This document shows positions 60,805-64,000 of a stretch of 64,000 nt of DNA, one piece after another (the first letter of the stretch is position 1; the number at the start of each line of letters is the position of its first letter). The stretch spans positions 1,396,501-1,460,500 of the forward strand of contig NZ_JARUBO010000005.1 of assembly GCF_029626235.1 (NCBI RefSeq), in the 5' to 3' direction. The position numbers and the translations under genes were made by a program. Source of the DNA: Micromonospora sp. WMMD1120. GTDB taxonomy: Bacteria > Actinomycetota > Actinomycetes > Mycobacteriales > Micromonosporaceae. The notes beneath the pieces were generated by a model. The model was not told where the DNA came from. It searched no databases and worked only from the letters and a program-made list of their open reading frames with translations.

Positions 60805-62478
60805 TCAGACATGCCGCCGCGACTGCACGGTCCGGAACCGGTTCGCCACGTACGCGCCGTCGGTCAACGCCGAGTTGGCCGCCGCGTTGGCGCCGCTGCC
60901 GTGGAAGTCGGAGAACGCCGCCGACTGGTTCACGAAGACCCCGCCGGTGAGGTTGCAGGACAGGTGCACCCCGACCTCGACGGCTACCGCCTCGGTGGCG
61001 TCCAGCACCGACTCGTCGGTCGAGTAGACCCCGGCGGTGAGCGCGCCCTTCTCGCCGACGGTGCGGCGCAGCAGCTCCAGGCTGTGCGCCGTGGAGTCGG
61101 TGGCGATGACGAACGAGATCGGCCCGAACCACTCCCGGCCGTACGTCTCGGCGTCGTCAGCGGTCAGCTTCACGATGGTCGGGGTACGCACCACCGCGTC
61201 GGCGTACGACGGGTGGACCACGGCCCGTGACTCCAGCACCGGCTCGCCGACCTTCGTCACCTCGGCCAGCCGCTCCAGCACCCCGTCGTTGACGATGGCG
61301 CCGGTCAGCTCCACCCCCCGGGCCGGGTCGGCGGTGAGCTTGCCGACGGCGGCGGCGATCCCGCCGGCCACCTCGTCGAAGCTCTTGTGCCCCTGGTCGG
61401 TCTCGATGCCGCCGGCCGGGATGAGGATGTTCTGCGAGGTGGTGCACATCTGACCGCTGTAGAGGGTCAGCGTGAAGCCGAGGTTGCGGCACATGCCGGC
61501 GAAGTCGTCGGTGGAGTCGATGACGACGGTGTTCAGGCCGGCCTTCTCGGTGTAGACCGCCGCCTGCCGGGCGTGCGTCTCCAGCCAGTCGCCGTACTCG
61601 GTCGAGCCGGTGAAGTCGACGATCCTCACCGACCGGTGCAGGGCGAGGTCACTGGCGAGCTTCTCGCCGGGCGCCTCGGCCGCCAGCAGGACCAGGTTCG
61701 GGTCGAAGCCGGCCTCGGCGAGCACCTCCCGGGCGTACCGCACGGTGATGGCCAGCGGCAGCACCGCGCGCGGATGCGGCTTCACGATCACCGGGTTGCC
61801 GGTGACCAGCGAGGCGAACAGACCGGGGTACGAGTTCCAGGTCGGGAAGGTGTTGCAGCCGATCACCAGCGCCACACCGCGCGGCACCACGTGGAACGAC
61901 TTGGTCATCCGCAGCGGCTCACCCTTGCCGGCGGCCTTCTCCCAGCCCGCGGTGCCCGGGTGCCGGGTCATCTCGGCGTACGCGTACGCCAGCGCCTCCA
62001 GCGCCCGGTCCAACGCGTGCGCGCCACCGGCCTGGAACGCCATCACGAACGCCTGCCCGCTGGTGAACTGCACCGCGTTGGCCAGCTCGAAGACGTGCTT
62101 GTGCAGCCGGTCGAGGATCTCCAGGCAGACCCCCACCCGGGCCTGCGGCCCGGCGTCGCGCCAGGCCGGCAGCGCGGCAGAGGCGGCGCTGATCAGCTCT
62201 CCGGTGCCGGTGTGCGGGTAACGCACCGCCAGGTCCACCCCGAACGGGCTCGTCTCGGTGGCCACCCGGTCGCCCGAGCCGGGCTGGTCGAGCGGGAAGT
62301 CACCACCGAGGTACGCCTCGAAGGCGGCCCTGCCGTCGGCGGCGGCGCTCTCGCCGTACACCCGAGGGCTGGGGGATTCGGGGTAGGCGGACCAGTAGCC
62401 CCGCTCCGTGATCGCGGTCAGCGCGCGGTTGAGGGTGTCGGCGTGCCTGTCGTACAGGGGATGCGGGGTCTCCGTCAT
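60805..62478 (-). CDS. paaN: Phenylacetate degradation aldehyde dehydrogenase PaaN
   Basis: 557 residues. Aldehyde dehydrogenase fold with the catalytic Cys in LYSGQMCTTSQNILIP, NAD region VIGCNTFPTWNSYPGLFASL, and a C-terminal extension with SDFHGSGANAAANSAL. The sequence is longer than simple ALDHs, as in PaaN. Expected to oxidise the ring-opened aldehyde in phenylacetate catabolism; no other paa genes are in the window. ATG at 62478. Confidence 0.88.
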   Translation of the reverse strand: MTETPHPLYDRHADTLNRALTAITERGYWSAYPESPSPRVYGESAAADGRAAFEAYLGGDFPLDQPGSGDRVATETSPFGVDLAVRYPHTGTGELISAASAALPAWRDAGPQARVGVCLEILDRLHKHVFELANAVQFTSGQAFVMAFQAGGAHALDRALEALAYAYAEMTRHPGTAGWEKAAGKGEPLRMTKSFHVVPRGVALVIGCNTFPTWNSYPGLFASLVTGNPVIVKPHPRAVLPLAITVRYAREVLAEAGFDPNLVLLAAEAPGEKLASDLALHRSVRIVDFTGSTEYGDWLETHARQAAVYTEKAGLNTVVIDSTDDFAGMCRNLGFTLTLYSGQMCTTSQNILIPAGGIETDQGHKSFDEVAGGIAAAVGKLTADPARGVELTGAIVNDGVLERLAEVTKVGEPVLESRAVVHPSYADAVVRTPTIVKLTADDAETYGREWFGPISFVIATDSTAHSLELLRRTVGEKGALTAGVYSTDESVLDATEAVAVEVGVHLSCNLTGGVFVNQSAAFSDFHGSGANAAANSALTDGAYVANRFRTVQSRRHV

Positions 62479-62528
62479 GCCCGCCATCATGCCTGAGGAC
62501 CGGCAGTGAGCAGTAGCGCCGATACCCG

Positions 62529-63548
62529 TCAGAGGGTGAGCTGCCAGTCGGTCCAGGCGTCCACCGGGCGGAAGCCGAGCTGCTCGTTGATCGCCACCAT
62601 GTACGTGTTGCTGGCCGCGTTGAAGGTGTCGATGACGCGTACCGCCGGTTCGTGGGTGAGCAGGTGGTGCAGGTTCTCCGCCTTGGCGATCAGGCCGAGC
62701 CGGTGCCCGCGGTGGGCCGGGTCGACGATGGTGATCTGCTGGAAGGCGTGCCAGTCGGCGGACGCGCCCACGTCCAGCAGGGTCCAGGCGACCAGTCGAC
62801 CGGACGCCTCGTGCCGCATCCCGAGGTGGTAGCGCCGCCGACCCCGGGCGTCCAGGGCGCGCTCGTTGCCGCGGATGCGGTCGGCGTCCACCTGCTCCGG
62901 TTCCCACTGCACGTCACCCATCGGCGCGTCCACCAGCAGCCGGCCGTCCAGGTAGGCGACGTCCGCGACGTACTCCTGCGGTGTTGCCCCCTGCCAGCAG
63001 ACCGCCTGGTAACCCTCGGCTCGCGGGCGGGCCTCGGCCAGCGCCGCCCGCAGGGCGACCCGATCGATCTGGCCGACGTCCAGGCGGCGACGCACCTCGG
63101 CCAACGCGGGCTGGGCGCCGGTGGAGGCGGCGAACGCGTCACCGGCCGCCGACCGGGCCGGCCCGCCGGGCAGGGCGGAGACCGTCATCGCGACAACCCG
63201 TTTGCGTCCGTGCTCGCGCAGCAGCCGCAGCCCGTACTCGTGCAACGCCCGGCCGACGCCCCGGCGCCGCAGCTCCGGACGCACCGTCAGCTCGGCGGTG
63301 GCGTTGTCGGTGTTGTCGAGCTGCGGCAGGTCCACCTGTTGGTAGGCGGCGGGCACACCGTCCAGTCGGGCCAGCGCCCAGAGCGACGCGGTGCCGGGCA
63401 TCGGCGTCTGGAACAACGCGTCGAAACGCCGCCGGCAGAAGGGCGGGAAGTCCGGCAGATCGACGTCGTTGGCCGCCGCCCCGATCCGGTACGCCTCGTC
63501 GACGGAGGCGCGGTCGGTGCCGTCGAACGCCGCGATGGTGATGCTCAT
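62529..63548 (-). CDS. GNAT acetyltransferase with two tandem domains
   Basis: 339 residues. The first domain has RPELRRRGVGRALHEYG, the second IVDPAHRGHRLGLIAKAENL, with a C-terminal NEQLGFRPVDAWTDWQ. MshD-like architecture but not MshD. ATG at 63548; in-frame upstream codons to 63755 overlap the structured RNA and are not favoured. Confidence 0.87.
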   Translation of the reverse strand: MSITIAAFDGTDRASVDEAYRIGAAANDVDLPDFPPFCRRRFDALFQTPMPGTASLWALARLDGVPAAYQQVDLPQLDNTDNATAELTVRPELRRRGVGRALHEYGLRLLREHGRKRVVAMTVSALPGGPARSAAGDAFAASTGAQPALAEVRRRLDVGQIDRVALRAALAEARPRAEGYQAVCWQGATPQEYVADVAYLDGRLLVDAPMGDVQWEPEQVDADRIRGNERALDARGRRRYHLGMRHEASGRLVAWTLLDVGASADWHAFQQITIVDPAHRGHRLGLIAKAENLHHLLTHEPAVRVIDTFNAASNTYMVAINEQLGFRPVDAWTDWQLTL

Positions 63549-63573
63549 TCGGTGAGAGTGCACCGGCGAAAAG

Positions 63574-63609
63574 CGATCGGGCCAGCGATTTAAATCGCTG
63601 GCCCGATCG
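63574..63609 (-). terminator. 36-bp perfect palindrome followed by CTTTT on the minus strand
   Basis: Arms 63574-63591 and 63592-63609, no loop; the left arm is CGATCGGGCCAGCGATTT. On the minus strand the 3' side reads CTTTTCG, so it can be an intrinsic terminator for the thrC-side transcript. Confidence 0.75.
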
Positions 63610-63617
63610 GACGTGGT

Positions 63618-63693
63618 CGGGAGGGACACTCGCACAACGCCTCCGGCGTTGGGTCGCAAGAACTTCAAAAGTCTTCGGCGAAGTGCCCTCCCG
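63618..63693 (-). ncRNA. Candidate structured RNA, three-way junction
   Basis: A closing stem pairs CGGGAGGG (63618-63625) with CCCTCCCG (63686-63693) and continues as CACTCGC/GCGAAGTG with one bulge. Inside are a hairpin AACGCC/GGCGTT (63636-63650) and a second AAGaACT/AGTCTT (63658-63675). Located between thrC and the palindrome terminator. Strand inferred from the terminator. No known family recognised. Confidence 0.45.
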
Positions 63694-63742
63694 CACGGAG
63701 CATCTTGCGCCGTCCGGTTCCTGCCGTCAAGTCCGCAGGGGC

Positions 63743-63770
63743 GGGTTTTCCGCACTCAACGCGAAAACCC
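63743..63770. other. Hairpin GGGTTTTC ... GAAAACCC
   Basis: 8-bp perfect arms at 63743-63750 and 63763-63770, loop 12 nt. Between thrC and the structured RNA. Confidence 0.5.
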
Positions 63771-63872
63771 AGTTACCCGGCGGATCCGCCTGCTCCCCCG
63801 ATCGGCTGGTCAGCCGTCCCCCACCCGGCTGACGCACCCTCGGCCCGCTTCGATTTTCTTTATGTCGCCCGG

Positions 63873-64000
63873 TCAGCCGAGCAGGCCCGCGTCGCGCGCG
63901 GCGCGCAGCGAGGGCTTGATCTGGTGGGTCGGCCCGACCTGACCGGCCACCGCGTCGATGGTCTTCAGGCCCTCGCCGGTGTTGAACACGACGGTCTCCG
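63873..64000 (-). CDS. thrC: Threonine synthase, 3' end only
   Basis: The last 41 codons read ETVVFNTGEGLKTIDAVAGQ, then VGPTHQIKPSLRAARDAGLL and G. The TGEGLKT(L/I)DA block is the conserved C-terminus of bacterial threonine synthases, which convert O-phosphohomoserine to threonine with PLP. The rest of the gene lies beyond the window. Confidence 0.85.
   Translation of the reverse strand, partial: ETVVFNTGEGLKTIDAVAGQVGPTHQIKPSLRAARDAGLLG

Overview
High-GC actinobacterial chromosome, most likely a Micromonosporaceae member (Micromonospora-like; inferred from gene content, GTG starts and GC-rich codon use, not from a database search). Supporting traits are a mycothiol synthase gene, an HbhA-like coiled-coil gene beside its HTH regulator and a DUF2516 gene, an actinobacterial SAM-IV riboswitch, CIRCE-controlled groEL, and more than twenty genes whose start codon lies 6-8 nt after a TANNNT -10 box, the layout of leaderless transcripts. 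There is no rRNA, tRNA, CRISPR array, prophage or biosynthetic gene cluster. The only mobile element is one intact IS30-family insertion.

Layout. 1-3009: end of a sugar ABC importer, GH1 beta-glucosidase and LacI regulator (one sugar-utilisation operon). 3010-8838: tandem GNAT, truncated macro-domain gene, CysZ/EI24 membrane protein, WYL regulator, SDR, AlaX-like tRNA editing protein, hydrolase. 8835-11349: XRE regulator / HbhA-like / DUF2516 block and a divergent hydrolase. 11464-27634: asparaginase, BKACE, then a stretch whose order recalls M. tuberculosis Rv0811c-Rv0820 with insertions: YgfZ, Fur-type regulator, aminodeoxychorismate lyase-like, nitrobindin-like, DsrE-like, SCP2-like, glucosidase, SseC (DUF1416), thiosulfate sulfurtransferase with a cysteine-rich leader peptide, DUF2993, GlnR-like regulator, polysaccharide deacetylase, MshD. 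27635-32069: pstSCAB behind a PHO-box-like repeat. 32196-38976: NUDIX, Gfo/Idh oxidoreductase, IS30 element inside a terminator, Pit transporter with DUF47 partner, PPK2, DUF402. 39120-48536: DinG-type helicase, AI-2E family permease, divergent GroES-like protein, PrsW protease, SAM-IV riboswitch with a class V aminotransferase, FUSC-type protein, HD protein, DUF4031. 48584-56553: FAD-linked oxidase, lipoprotein, GlpD, a multi-TM protein fused to a subtilisin domain, tandem GNAT. 56612-64000: GroEL with two CIRCE sites, Pro-rich membrane protein, cold-shock protein, GNAT, PaaN, tandem GNAT, a candidate structured RNA and the 3' end of threonine synthase.

Themes. Phosphate supply is concentrated between 27.7 and 38.4 kb (Pst, Pit, PPK2, PHO-like repeats). 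Sulfur metabolism appears to be controlled by RNA in two ways: a SAM-IV aptamer before the class V aminotransferase and a leaderless Cys-containing leader peptide before the sulfurtransferase operon. Several long perfect inverted repeats (arms 16-23 bp, each of different sequence) lie between genes, some in divergent promoter regions where a terminator is not expected.
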